A stretch of DNA of 64,000 nt from Bacillus shivajii (lineage in GTDB: Bacteria; Bacillota; Bacilli; Bacillales; Salisediminibacteriaceae). The notes below the pieces were generated by a model. The model was not told the DNA's origin. It searched no databases and saw nothing but the letters and a program-made list of their open reading frames with translations. A program made the position numbers and the translations under genes. Below are positions 7,919 to 15,846 of this stretch, in pieces. Numbering within the stretch: the first letter of the stretch is position 1; each line of letters opens with the position of its first letter. The stretch is taken from the NCBI RefSeq assembly GCF_020519665.1, contig NZ_CP084703.1, positions 1,054,001 through 1,118,000 on the forward strand, written 5' to 3'.

Positions 7919-9064
7919 GTGGCGAATGCCTATCTAAAAAATGAGATTGTTGCATACAGTAAGCGTATAGGTATTGATAAAATTGGCTTTGCCTCGGCCG
8001 ATCCCTTTATCACACTAAAGTCGCGTTTGAAAATACAGCAAGAAAACAATTATCAATCAGGATTTGAAAAAGGAACACTCGAAGAAAGAACGGAGCCTTC
8101 AACGTTAATGCCTGAAGCGAAGACAATTATTTCGATTGCCTTAGCGTATCCATCAAAAATGAAAAATGCTCCTCGCTCAAAAAGAGGAGAACGAAGAGGA
8201 ATTTTCTGCCGAGCTTCTTGGGGTGAGGATTACCATCATATACTAAGAAGGAAATTAAAAGCACTAGAAACATTTATCTTAGAAAATCATCCTGATGCAA
8301 AATGTTTGTCGATGGTTGATACAGGTGAACTGGCAGACCGAGCTGTAGCTGAACGTGCGGGAATCGGTTGGAGCGGAAAAAACTGTGCAATTATCACGCC
8401 TGAGTTTGGTTCTTATGTTTATTTGGGAGAATTAATTACAACGATCGATTTACCTGCAGATACTCCGATTCTCGATCAGTGTGGTACATGTAACAAATGT
8501 GTAGATGCTTGTCCGACAGGAGCTTTAGTACAGGGGGGGCAATTAGATTCAAATAAGTGTATTGCCTTTTTAACGCAAACAAAAGACTTTCTACCAGATA
8601 AATATAGAAAGAAACTAGGAAACCGTCTATATGGATGCGATACGTGTCAAGTCGTCTGTCCTGAAAATAAAGGAAAAGATGCCCATCACCATCCAGAAAT
8701 GGAGCCTGATCCAGAGGTTGTAAAGCCAAAGCTCATTCCGCTACTTATGATAAGTAATCGTGAATTTAAGGGGAAATTTGGAGCAATCTCTGGGTCATGG
8801 AGAGGGAAAAAACCAATTCAAAGAAATGCTATTATTGCACTTGCTCATTACAGAGAAAAAGAAGCATTACCGCATTTATTCGATTTATTAAAGTCGGATC
8901 CACGCCCTGTAATTAGAGGGACGACTGCATGGGCAATCGGTGAAATTGGTGGTGGAAATGAGTCTGAACAGCACTTAAAAGCGGCACAAGATAGAGAAAA
9001 AGACGAACAAGTACAAGAAGAAATAGAAAAAGGGCTCAACATCCTTAAAAATGAGCCAAAATAA
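7919..9064 (+). CDS. queG: Epoxyqueuosine reductase QueG
   Basis: A 381-residue cobalamin-dependent iron-sulfur enzyme that makes the last step of queuosine synthesis, reducing epoxyqueuosine to queuosine in tRNA position 34. Two 4Fe-4S clusters are visible: CGTCNKCVDACPTGAL and, downstream, CDTCQVVCPENK. The N-terminal cobalamin-binding domain and active-site region (MVDTGELADRAVAERAGIGWSGKN) are conserved. The C-terminus has HEAT-like repeats (RNAIIALAHYREKEALPHL; RGTTAWAIGEIGG). The start is GTG 7919 behind AAAGGTGTG; the upstream TTG at 7901 overlaps that site. Length matches Bacillus QueG (B. subtilis YhbA). In B. subtilis queG, yhbB and trmL are neighbours; here ogt and an insertion element lie between them. 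Confidence 0.95.
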   Translation: MANAYLKNEIVAYSKRIGIDKIGFASADPFITLKSRLKIQQENNYQSGFEKGTLEERTEPSTLMPEAKTIISIALAYPSKMKNAPRSKRGERRGIFCRASWGEDYHHILRRKLKALETFILENHPDAKCLSMVDTGELADRAVAERAGIGWSGKNCAIITPEFGSYVYLGELITTIDLPADTPILDQCGTCNKCVDACPTGALVQGGQLDSNKCIAFLTQTKDFLPDKYRKKLGNRLYGCDTCQVVCPENKGKDAHHHPEMEPDPEVVKPKLIPLLMISNREFKGKFGAISGSWRGKKPIQRNAIIALAHYREKEALPHLFDLLKSDPRPVIRGTTAWAIGEIGGGNESEQHLKAAQDREKDEQVQEEIEKGLNILKNEPK

Positions 9065-9128
9065 ACATGGAAAGTGAATTGATAGTTCAGTAAAATAATA
9101 TAAACTGAGCTGAAAAGAGGGGTATTTC

Positions 9129-9659
9129 ATGACGAAAAGACCATTCATTTATTTTGCAGAAATGAACAGTCCAATTGGCAGACTGACAATTGCAAAGTCA
9201 AATAAAGGCATTTGTCAAATTAGTTTCGGTTCAGTAAAAGAAACATGTTCGAGTTTAAAAACAAGACTGAAAAAACATTTTGTAACGGCTGAATTAAAAG
9301 AAAGTGAAGAAGAAGTTTCTTCAGCTATCCAACAATTAGATGAATACTTTAATGGAATTCGAACAGGTTTTGACCTAGAACTTGATTTAATTGGAACGAG
9401 GTTTCAATGCCTAGTATGGAATAAGATTCAAGAAATTCCATACGGAGAAACGAAGTCTTATAAGCAGATCGCAAAAGAAATTGGGGCACCAAAAGCGGTA
9501 AGAGCAATAGGTGGTGCTAATAACCAAAATCCAATACCGATTATTATTCCATGCCACCGAATAATTGGTAGCAACGGATCAATGGTAGGATACGGTGGAG
9601 GATTAGACAAAAAAGAAACATTGTTACGACTCGAAGGATCAATTGAAAAAATATCATAA
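9129..9659 (+). CDS. ogt: Methylated-DNA-protein-cysteine methyltransferase
   Basis: A 176-residue DNA repair protein that removes methyl groups from O6-methylguanine by transferring them to its own cysteine. The active-site motif PCHRIIG carries Cys142. The helix-turn-helix around KSYKQIAKEIGAPKAVRAIGGANNQNP and the ribonuclease-like N-terminal domain are in the expected order and length. ATG 9129 follows AAAGAGGGG. It lies 64 bp after queG with no terminator between, so the two may be cotranscribed. The symbol ogt is used by family; the protein may be named adaB or mgmT elsewhere. Confidence 0.92.
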   Translation: MTKRPFIYFAEMNSPIGRLTIAKSNKGICQISFGSVKETCSSLKTRLKKHFVTAELKESEEEVSSAIQQLDEYFNGIRTGFDLELDLIGTRFQCLVWNKIQEIPYGETKSYKQIAKEIGAPKAVRAIGGANNQNPIPIIIPCHRIIGSNGSMVGYGGGLDKKETLLRLEGSIEKIS

Positions 9660-9668
9660 TGCACATAA

Positions 9669-9698
9669 TGAAGCTTCAGAGAAGAAGCTTCTTTTTTA
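9669..9698 (+). terminator. Terminator after ogt
   Basis: GAAGCTTC and GAAGCTTC pair around AGAGAA, followed by TTTTTT. Confidence 0.85.
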
Positions 9699-9815
9699 CA
9701 CGTTAAGCGTACTATGTCAAATACTTTTTTTAGATTTTTGTTTATACCAAATAAACCCGTCTTAATAATTGGTGATAATTGGTAATAAGAAAGCGACTGA
9801 CAAAGAACCCTATGA

Positions 9816-10021
9816 AAGTTAACCACTACTTCTCAAGTCTGAAGTCGTTATCCTCGTGTTCAATACTGTAGGGATGCATTCTGGCATAAGTACAATCTTT
9901 TGATTTCATTAACGTACAATTCGCATTTACAGGACGAGGTGGATATTGCTTAACTTCGAGGTCTGAATGCCTCTAGAATTTTGATCCGATCTCACCTCGA
10001 CCTCAGAAGCAGTGGTAACTT
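9816..10021 (-). ncRNA. Candidate bridge RNA of the IS110 element
   Basis: The stretch just downstream of the transposase is closed by a long inverted repeat: AAGTTAACCACTACTTCT (9816-9833) against AGAAGCAGTGGTAACTT (10005-10021), with one bulge and one mismatch. Inside, several stem-loops can form: TGTA/ATGC with GCAT/TACA around an ATTCTG loop (9867-9894), CCTCGT (9852-9857) with ACGAGG (9933-9938), and CGAGGT (9957-9962) with ACCTCG (about 9993-9998) around a 30-nt loop. IS110-family recombinases are guided by bridge RNAs encoded in their non-coding ends. The position and internal loops fit, but no target matching was tested. Confidence 0.45.
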
Positions 10022-10035
10022 TATTTGTTTTTTAA

Positions 10036-11439
10036 TTATGCAGCTGATAAAGTTTTATGACTTGTGTTAGTTGTACTTATCAGACAGTTGTATGATAGTT
10101 TTTTATTGATTTCTTCTAAGATTTCATATGGTGTTACTTTCGAAATAAATGGCCTTTTATCACGAAGCATCGCAAAGGCAATTTTAATAAACTTGTTCCC
10201 TAAGGCAATAAAAACTTTACGAGCGTGTTTTCCTTTTTCTTTTAATCTCGCTACAAATGGTTGTAGATCTTTATTGTGCATAGATAGGCAACGACCAAGG
10301 TTATAAATGATATAACGAAGGTGAGGATTTCCTTGCTTCGAAATGCGCCCAAAATACCCTTTTCCACCACCTGATTGTTTCATGATAGGATTAGTTCCAG
10401 CTTTTTTAATGATTTGTCCAGGGTTCTCGTATTGAGAAATATCACCTATTTCGCTATAAAGTTCTGCAGCGGTGACCACGCCGATACCACGAGTAGACAG
10501 AAGGAGCTTGCCCTCCGTTTGAAGAAGGAGTGTTTCAATCTCTTGTCCAAATGAACGGATATTTTTGTTTACCCTTTCTAGATCTTCCAGCTTAGTTTTA
10601 AGTACAACTAGTTCTGGTCTAAGCTCTGCAAGCGAGCGAGAAAGGGCCTGGTTTGCCACATACAAGAGCTTTTCAATTGTACTCTTACGCAATTTCAAAT
10701 TGTGTTCCTTAGAAAGCCTTAGAAGCCCTACTTCTCCTAGCTCAAGGATATAAGAAGGATGTGGAAAATGACTCATGAAGAAGAGGGAAGACTTCCCCCA
10801 AAAGTCGCTAAAAACTTTAACTTTTTTCCGTTTGTTTCCTTCTTGGACGGCATAGCCTTGAAATTCACGCCAAATGTGATCCATTAACACCCGGATCTCC
10901 ATTTGAAGAGAAGAGCGCTTTCTGATTTCTTGTCTCCTCACTCTTGTGAAGGTAAGAAGTTGACGCTGGATACCTTCTGCCAAAGTAAATTCAGTGCCTT
11001 TATTATTCTTAATACAGTGGGCAAGGGCTACGAGGTCTATATCATCTGTCTTACACCAATTCAGTGCGCTAGCACGCTCCTCGAAGGTAGTATAAGCATT
11101 GAATATTTTAACACCAAATCCTTTATAGCCAAGCTCACGGACAATATCCTCATAGTAATGTCCAGTAGCTTCAACACCAAGGAAAATTCTTTGAGCGTCA
11201 TTGTTCGTAATCGCATTATTAATCTTTGAACATAAGTAAGATATTCCATCTGTATTGACAGAAAAGAAAAATGGTTTCTCAATAACATCGCCAAAGTAGT
11301 TGCATATCAAGGCCTTTTGATGAAGTTTCGCTGCATCAATAGAGACGATGAGTACTTTTTCTAAGTCCACTCCTCTCAATTGATCTCGAAATAAACTTCC
11401 TTTTTTGCCTTGAATATGATAACTTTTACTAGTCCCCAT
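10036..11439 (-). CDS. IS110-family transposase (DEDD recombinase)
   Basis: A 467-residue intact recombinase. The N-terminal RuvC-like DEDD domain (LIVSIDAAK, Asp35; FLGVEATGHYYED; CKTDDIDLVALAH) is followed by a coiled coil (about 270-310) and the C-terminal Transposase_20 domain (STRGIGVVTAAELYSEIGD, then GTNPIMKQSGGGKGYFGRISKQGNPHLR and ARKVFIALGNKFIKIAFAML) containing the catalytic serine region. These enzymes move circular DNA intermediates without typical target duplication. No frameshift is seen, so it may be active. ATG 11439 is preceded by GGAGGTTGAAGTCAT, which supports the start. Confidence 0.93.
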   Translation of the reverse strand: MGTSKSYHIQGKKGSLFRDQLRGVDLEKVLIVSIDAAKLHQKALICNYFGDVIEKPFFFSVNTDGISYLCSKINNAITNNDAQRIFLGVEATGHYYEDIVRELGYKGFGVKIFNAYTTFEERASALNWCKTDDIDLVALAHCIKNNKGTEFTLAEGIQRQLLTFTRVRRQEIRKRSSLQMEIRVLMDHIWREFQGYAVQEGNKRKKVKVFSDFWGKSSLFFMSHFPHPSYILELGEVGLLRLSKEHNLKLRKSTIEKLLYVANQALSRSLAELRPELVVLKTKLEDLERVNKNIRSFGQEIETLLLQTEGKLLLSTRGIGVVTAAELYSEIGDISQYENPGQIIKKAGTNPIMKQSGGGKGYFGRISKQGNPHLRYIIYNLGRCLSMHNKDLQPFVARLKEKGKHARKVFIALGNKFIKIAFAMLRDKRPFISKVTPYEILEEINKKLSYNCLISTTNTSHKTLSAA

Positions 11440-11570
11440 ATGACTTCAACCTCCATTTTTGTGAGTGGGTGATGAGATTGAGTTCCTTGTCAGGTACTTT
11501 AATCTTACTTGAAGTCGCTGGGGATTTTTTATGTTTTTTATTGGTAATTACATTATTTCATACACCAGAA

Positions 11571-11800
11571 TTTTAAAATTTTAGCGAAGAAGTAGATCGA
11601 CGTAGAGAAAATTTTAAAGAACTAAGTATAAGTTCACCGGCTAAAAACGCGATGTCCTATCGCAACACCGGTGCTAGCACGTCCTGTGCGTTGGCTCCTG
11701 CGGTTACTCGTCGCAGCTCGAAGCTTAATCAAGAAGTAAAGCTCGTCGCAACTAACGCCTCTGTCTTCGCCCAAGGCTCGCCAATCGGCGAGTTTTCTTT
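11571..11800. repeat. Composite intergenic repeat (modules A-B-C-A)
   Basis: The outer parts match a compact repeat at 28255-28321: the left part is 11574-11610 (TTTTAGCGAAGAAGTAG...) and the right part is 11774-11800, a CTCGCC/GGCGAG hairpin followed by TTTTCTTT. Between them lies about 164 bp absent from the compact copy. This insert carries two GTCCT-centred palindromes (11649-11663 and 11677-11689), the palindrome CACCGGTG, and a module GCTCCTGCGGTTACTCGTCG (from 11694) that is also found at 46323 and, inverted, in the array near 21.9 kb. It lies between the insertion element and yhbB. Confidence 0.85.
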
Positions 11801-11980
11801 ATTGTCAGATAAGACTTTCCTCCTTTCAGGTGAGTTATATTCACAAACACAAACACCCACAATTTTCCATGTGCCTGGTACCTGGAGAATTGTGGTCATT
11901 AGGTGATGGTACTTCTTATTAGTTTTATGAATGTATTCCCCTGTTGATTGAATATGATCAAATGAGGGGAGGCAAATGAA
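11801..11980. other. Gene-free stretch with TACCTGG-type inverted repeat
   Basis: Contains ACAATTTTCCATGTGCC, then TGGTACCTGGAGAATTGT (about 11857-11893), an imperfect inverted repeat with the same small GTGCC/TACC motif as elsewhere in the window. It also contains the yhbB promoter region. No gene seen. Confidence 0.5.
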
Positions 11981-12886
11981 ATGACATCACCGTTAGAATT
12001 ATTGAAGCCATATATTCAAAAATGTCATGAGTGTTATGTCAAAGATGATGGGGATCTTTTATATTTAAGAACTGACGAGTCCCATGCACTACAAAGAAAA
12101 CAAAAACAGATGAAAGAAAGAAAAGCCGAGATCGTTAAGAATATTGTTGATGGGCAAGTAATAAGTGAACATTCATACTTATCGAGAACATTAATTGATT
12201 ATTTAATCGTATTACAGCATGTGGTTAAACAGAGAGAATACATGTACTTGGAGGAACAATTACAACATCGGAGAGCAATCTTTGAAGATGGTGAGATGAT
12301 TGATGATTATTTAGTTAATCATGATGGCTTGTATCTGCCACCAGAAGATGAAATAAGAACATTTGACAGCCGATCGTTACGTCAACGTCCAAATTATCAT
12401 TACGATCGATTGGCGGTAGTTAAATATGCAGAGCGCTGGTGGAACGATTATAATCCTGAATATCGTAAATTTGAAGATGACTGTACAAATTACGTCTCCC
12501 AATGTATGCGAGCAGGTGGAGCTCCAAAAACAGGAGTACCTAATCGGTCAAAGGGCTGGTGGTACCAAAATAATAATTGGAGCTTCAGTTGGACAGTTGC
12601 TCATTCATTGAGATGGTATTTGAGTGGCGACAACTCCGGATTACAAGCACGTGAAGTTGCTTCACCTGAGCAATTAATGAAAGGTGATGTCATATGCTAT
12701 GACTTTAATGGCAATGGTCGCTGGCAACATACAACGATCGTGGTTGCCCATGATGCAGACGGGATGCCTTTAGTAAATGCACATACAACAAACAGTAGAA
12801 TGAGATATTGGGCATATGAAGACTCGACAGCATGGACTCCACAGATACAATACAAGTTTTTCAACATTATTGACCGCAATTCTTGA
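11981..12886 (+). CDS. yhbB: YhbB-like putative amidase (Amidase_6 domain)
   Basis: A 301-residue protein. The C-terminal half (from about residue 138) is an Amidase_6 domain: YDRLAVVKYAERWWNDYNPEYRKFEDDCTNYVSQC with candidate catalytic Cys168, and GRWQHTTIVV with His250. The N-terminal half is helical (about 35-105). No signal peptide is seen. Family members are NlpC/P60-like cysteine peptidases or amidases thought to act on cell wall peptides; the substrate is not shown. ATG 11981 follows AGGGGAGG; a nearby ATG at 11976 is out of frame and stops at once. Location near queG and trmL matches B. subtilis yhbB. Confidence 0.82.
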   Translation: MTSPLELLKPYIQKCHECYVKDDGDLLYLRTDESHALQRKQKQMKERKAEIVKNIVDGQVISEHSYLSRTLIDYLIVLQHVVKQREYMYLEEQLQHRRAIFEDGEMIDDYLVNHDGLYLPPEDEIRTFDSRSLRQRPNYHYDRLAVVKYAERWWNDYNPEYRKFEDDCTNYVSQCMRAGGAPKTGVPNRSKGWWYQNNNWSFSWTVAHSLRWYLSGDNSGLQAREVASPEQLMKGDVICYDFNGNGRWQHTTIVVAHDADGMPLVNAHTTNSRMRYWAYEDSTAWTPQIQYKFFNIIDRNS

Positions 12887-13040
12887 CTAAGTAAATAACG
12901 AAAGATTCATTACTAACAACTTCGTTTGATAGCCATTATTATTTATAGTATCCTAAAGTGGTACTTAATTTTGGAGATTTATGTAATGAAGCTAAAAAAA
13001 TTTGTAATATATGAAATAAAAAGAAAGCCATGGTGTTTTT

Positions 13041-13571
13041 ATGAAGAAACGTAAAAATTTGTTAGTTTTATTCTTGGTTTCTATGGTAACGCTCGTCCTC
13101 ATTGTAATTACTGCTTGTTACTCTGAAGATATAACATTTCAACAAGCGAATAATAAGCTTTCTTTCCCGCTATTACAACCCGTAGAAACTTTAGAAGGTT
13201 GGACATTAGATGATAGTGTTTACGAAGACAATTTATTTGTAACAAGTTATATTGATGAAGATGAAAACCGAATTGAACTCATTCAAGACCAAAATATCCA
13301 AGGCTTAAATATTCACACATTGCGTGATTTCTTATTATTTGGAGAAACAGTAATAGAAGAGAGTGGAGAAATAGAAATTCGTGAAATTTCTCATTATGTT
13401 GGCGAAATGATGATGATACCTGAGCCAAACGATACCATTCAATTTACATTTGTACAAAAAGAAGATTTACTTGGTTCATCAGAGAACGTACCATTTTATC
13501 AAGTGATAGGTAGAGGAACATCGGTTTATGATGTGATCTCATTTATAGAGGTGTTAGAAGTCTCTTCTTAG
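13041..13571 (+). CDS. Hypothetical lipoprotein
   Basis: A 176-residue secreted lipoprotein. The signal peptide MKKRKNLLVLFLVSMVTLVLIVITAC has lipobox I-T-A-C (Cys26). The mature part is acidic, beta-rich and has no domain I recognise (LLQPVETLEGWTLDDSVYEDNLFVTSY; ISFIEVLEVS at the end). It probably sits on the outer face of the membrane. The start lacks a good Shine-Dalgarno, but a short upstream frame (12986-13054) with GGAG overlaps it, suggesting translational coupling. It lies between yhbB and trmL. Confidence 0.75.
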   Translation: MKKRKNLLVLFLVSMVTLVLIVITACYSEDITFQQANNKLSFPLLQPVETLEGWTLDDSVYEDNLFVTSYIDEDENRIELIQDQNIQGLNIHTLRDFLLFGETVIEESGEIEIREISHYVGEMMMIPEPNDTIQFTFVQKEDLLGSSENVPFYQVIGRGTSVYDVISFIEVLEVSS

Positions 13572-13667
13572 AGGAGCCTTCTTTCTTTTGGTATCAGGTC
13601 ATGGTATGATAACGTTTGGTGAATAGCGACAAATAATAACTGCACGTTCATATTGAGGTGAAGAAAA

Positions 13668-14141
13668 ATGGGGTTGCACATCGTATTACATGAACCCGAG
13701 ATCCCTGCAAATACAGGAAATGTTGCGAGAACTTGTGTTGGTACTAATACATCCTTACATCTAATTCATCCGTTAGGATTTTCCACAGATGATCGCATGC
13801 TAAAAAGAGCTGGGTGCGATTACTGGCCGGATGTTAACATCCATCATCATGACTCGGTTGAAGATTTGTTTGAGAAATATCCAAATGGAGAATTCTTTTA
13901 CATCGAAACAATAGGGGAAAAACACTATCATGAATTTGATTACACAAACCCAGAAAAAGATTATTTCTTTGTTTTTGGAAAAGAAACAAAGGGTCTTCCT
14001 GCGTCTTTAACAGAAAAAAATCAAGACAAATGCTTTCGAATCCCGCAAACGGATAAAATTCGTTCATTGAATTTATCGAATACAGCAGCGATTGTAATCT
14101 ACGAAGCTTTAAGGCAACAGTCGTTTCCAACTTTAAAATAA
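13668..14141 (+). CDS. trmL: tRNA (cytidine/uridine-34-2'-O)-methyltransferase TrmL
   Basis: A 157-residue SPOUT methyltransferase (CspR/YibK type) that methylates the ribose of the wobble base in some leucine tRNAs. Motif 1 EPEIPANTGNVARTC is at residues 9-23. The knotted C-terminal SAM site is FVFGKETKGLP and IPQTDKIRSLNLSNTAAIVIYEAL. The length is typical. ATG 13668 follows TGAGGTG. With queG in the same block, two wobble-base modification enzymes are close together, as in B. subtilis. It is followed by a strong terminator. Confidence 0.95.
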   Translation: MGLHIVLHEPEIPANTGNVARTCVGTNTSLHLIHPLGFSTDDRMLKRAGCDYWPDVNIHHHDSVEDLFEKYPNGEFFYIETIGEKHYHEFDYTNPEKDYFFVFGKETKGLPASLTEKNQDKCFRIPQTDKIRSLNLSNTAAIVIYEALRQQSFPTLK

Positions 14142-14181
14142 AAAGGACAGTCCCGGTAGACTATTGGGACTGTCTTTTTTA
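14139..14181. terminator. Bidirectional terminator
   Basis: AAAAAGGACAGTCCC and GGGACTGTCTTTTTT form a 14-bp stem with a 12-nt loop, serving trmL and the convergent hydrolase gene. Confidence 0.9.
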
Positions 14182-14182
14182 C

Positions 14183-15445
14183 TTAGAATTGAAGCTGAAT
14201 TGTCTCTTTTTCAATAGTTACTGGAGGGAAATGCTTTTTCAAAAAGGCGAGTGTTTCACCCCAAGCATCTGCACCACAAACAGCATTATCCTCTTTTGAA
14301 CCTCCATGCTTTTCTGGTGAAAAAAGAACAGAAGGAAGGTAAGGAAGGTTAAACGTATGGCCTGACATTGAATAAGTTAGGTGCCTTATTCCATCATGAA
14401 ACTTATTTTCTTCGAACCTTTCAACAAGCTGTTCACACATTTTTTCAGAAGGCCAATGTGTATCTCTTCCTCCACTTACGAGTAAAACGGGACCTTCAAT
14501 ATTCTCAACTTCTAAATCAGCATCTCCCATTTGTTTATTCTTGTATTGACTTAACTTTTGCTCATAATTGCTAAATTGTGACACCTTTTCATTTCTTACT
14601 TTGTTTTTCAAAAAAACGAGTATGGATTGGTACCATGAAATATCTGTCACAGCAGGAAGTGGCTCACGATTTTCTGTCCAGTGAATGTCATTTTTTTTAC
14701 CGTGAAAAACATGACTAGGTGGCGAGTAGGCAATTACACCATTTATTGATTTATTCTTAGAAGCAGTTAGTAGCGCGAGTTCTGCCCATTTAGAGTGACC
14801 AAACAAAACAACTTGATTAATATTTACAGGTGCAAGGTTTTTAACGGCATCTATTGCATATTGAATAGATTCAACCGGAACTGCTTGCTTTTTAACTCCA
14901 AGTGAATAGGATAAACTTAACGCAGCATAACCTTGTGAAGCTAGTAAAGCTGCAATATATTTAGAAGACAGTTCATTTGTTGTGCCTAAGACGATAATTA
15001 GAGGCATATCTTTTTCATGATCAATGTAATATAAGGTTCCATTTACATTGTGATTTTTTACTTGTTTTGTAAGGACTTCATCTTCTTTAAAAAGTCGTTG
15101 TACAGTTTTAGAGATATGTTTTTTACTTTCTTCTGTTTGAACTTCAACCTGAAATTCCATTGGTGATGTCATGTCGTGAGGAAGGAATGGTGACCGGTTT
15201 CCTTCTTTCGGTTCGAGTTCCCACATTAAACGAACGAGAGGGTTGTTTTTAATCCCTTCTTCATTATTTAAATGTAACCTACCATCTTCATCAGCGAAAC
15301 ATTCACATTCGGCACGCCAAATGCCTGTTAGACGATGATCATACGTTAATGTAAGTGTTACTTTTTCGTTTGGGACTAGTCCATTCATATGGAGCTGTAA
15401 TGGTTCATCAACACGTCCAATATCCGGGTATAGAAAGCAAGTCAT
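14183..15445 (-). CDS. Acyl-CoA thioesterase / BAAT-family alpha/beta hydrolase
   Basis: A 420-residue two-domain protein. The N-terminal Ig-like Bile_Hydr_Trans domain (about 10-125; DEPLQLHMNGLVPNEKVTL, then LVRLMWELEP) is followed by a BAAT_C alpha/beta hydrolase domain. The nucleophile elbow is GHSKWAELALL; the acid is in VSGGRDTHWPSEKMCE and the His in SGHTFNLPY. These are the usual features of type I acyl-CoA thioesterases and acyltransferases; here Ser is the nucleophile. The residue after SK is Trp rather than Gly (family usually SKGAE), which could alter the pocket. ATG 15445 follows GAGGTGGG; a GTG at 15457 overlaps that site. The gene is monocistronic. Confidence 0.82.
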   Translation of the reverse strand: MTCFLYPDIGRVDEPLQLHMNGLVPNEKVTLTLTYDHRLTGIWRAECECFADEDGRLHLNNEEGIKNNPLVRLMWELEPKEGNRSPFLPHDMTSPMEFQVEVQTEESKKHISKTVQRLFKEDEVLTKQVKNHNVNGTLYYIDHEKDMPLIIVLGTTNELSSKYIAALLASQGYAALSLSYSLGVKKQAVPVESIQYAIDAVKNLAPVNINQVVLFGHSKWAELALLTASKNKSINGVIAYSPPSHVFHGKKNDIHWTENREPLPAVTDISWYQSILVFLKNKVRNEKVSQFSNYEQKLSQYKNKQMGDADLEVENIEGPVLLVSGGRDTHWPSEKMCEQLVERFEENKFHDGIRHLTYSMSGHTFNLPYLPSVLFSPEKHGGSKEDNAVCGADAWGETLAFLKKHFPPVTIEKETIQLQF

Positions 15446-15537
15446 CTTTGATCCCACCTCAATAGTTTTTCTATATCACTCTATTCAGTGGGAGACAACT
15501 TTACGCCTATCAATTTGGACAATGGTTAAAGAAATGA

Positions 15538-15577
15538 AAAAAGCTGCCGATCCTTCTGTTGGATTAGCAGCTTTTAC
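15538..15577. terminator. Hairpin after small membrane protein gene
   Basis: AAAAAAGCTGC and GCAGCTTTT pair around TCCTTCTGTTGGATTA. In the leftward direction the A-run becomes a T-run. It lies just after the small protein at 15581-15670. Confidence 0.75.
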
Positions 15578-15580
15578 TTA

Positions 15581-15670
15581 TTAATTGCGGTTAGGGTTAT
15601 CGTTGTATCCTGCTGTTAAGATTGCAGCTAAAAATGCTACACAAACTCCTAAAATTAACAAGAGACCCAT
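15581..15670 (-). CDS. 29-residue membrane miniprotein
   Basis: A short frame starting ATG 15670 with GGGGGC upstream, giving MGLLLILGVCVAFLAAILTA, then GYNDNPNRN and a stop. One membrane helix (about residues 2-20) and a short Asn-rich tail. I do not recognise it. Support comes from the ribosome binding site, the clean hydrophobic profile and the terminator directly after the stop. Confidence 0.6.
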   Translation of the reverse strand: MGLLLILGVCVAFLAAILTAGYNDNPNRN

Positions 15671-15846
15671 ATGTATGCCCCCTTTAATATTCTCTACAAA
15701 TCAATATACCACTTTTTATAAAAGAAGGGAAGGTGACTTCATGAAAGTTTTTTTAAACTGTGAACGCTTTTCTACACCTTGATCTGCTTCCTTTAGATTA
15801 CATTTTCCATCTTGTATAATAAATATTATAAAAGGAGGAGTGCATT

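Larger units (their letters stand above)
9787..11539 (-). mobile_element. IS110-family insertion element (approximate ends)
   Basis: One transposase gene with about 250 bp of non-coding DNA on its downstream side and about 100 bp upstream. The proposed limits are two direct copies of ATTGGTAAT, at 9778-9786 and 11540-11548. A 7-bp subterminal inverted repeat, AGCGACT, lies inside them (9792-9798 and, as AGTCGCT, 11513-11519). Subterminal inverted repeats and a long downstream end point to the IS1111 branch of the IS110 family. The ends are inference: no empty site is available for comparison. The element separates ogt from yhbB. Confidence 0.6.

Noticed and set aside
7725-7955. 76-residue frame on the - strand upstream of queG
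   Set aside because: Low-complexity Ser/Leu-rich product, no ribosome binding site, overlaps the queG start.
11652-11906. 84-residue frame on the + strand
   Set aside because: Lies in the composite repeat and carries its palindromes; the product has no protein-like pattern.
15739-15781. Short frame MKVFLNCERFSTP behind AAGGTGAC
   Set aside because: Only 13 codons, with no conserved feature or terminator; chance is the simplest explanation.
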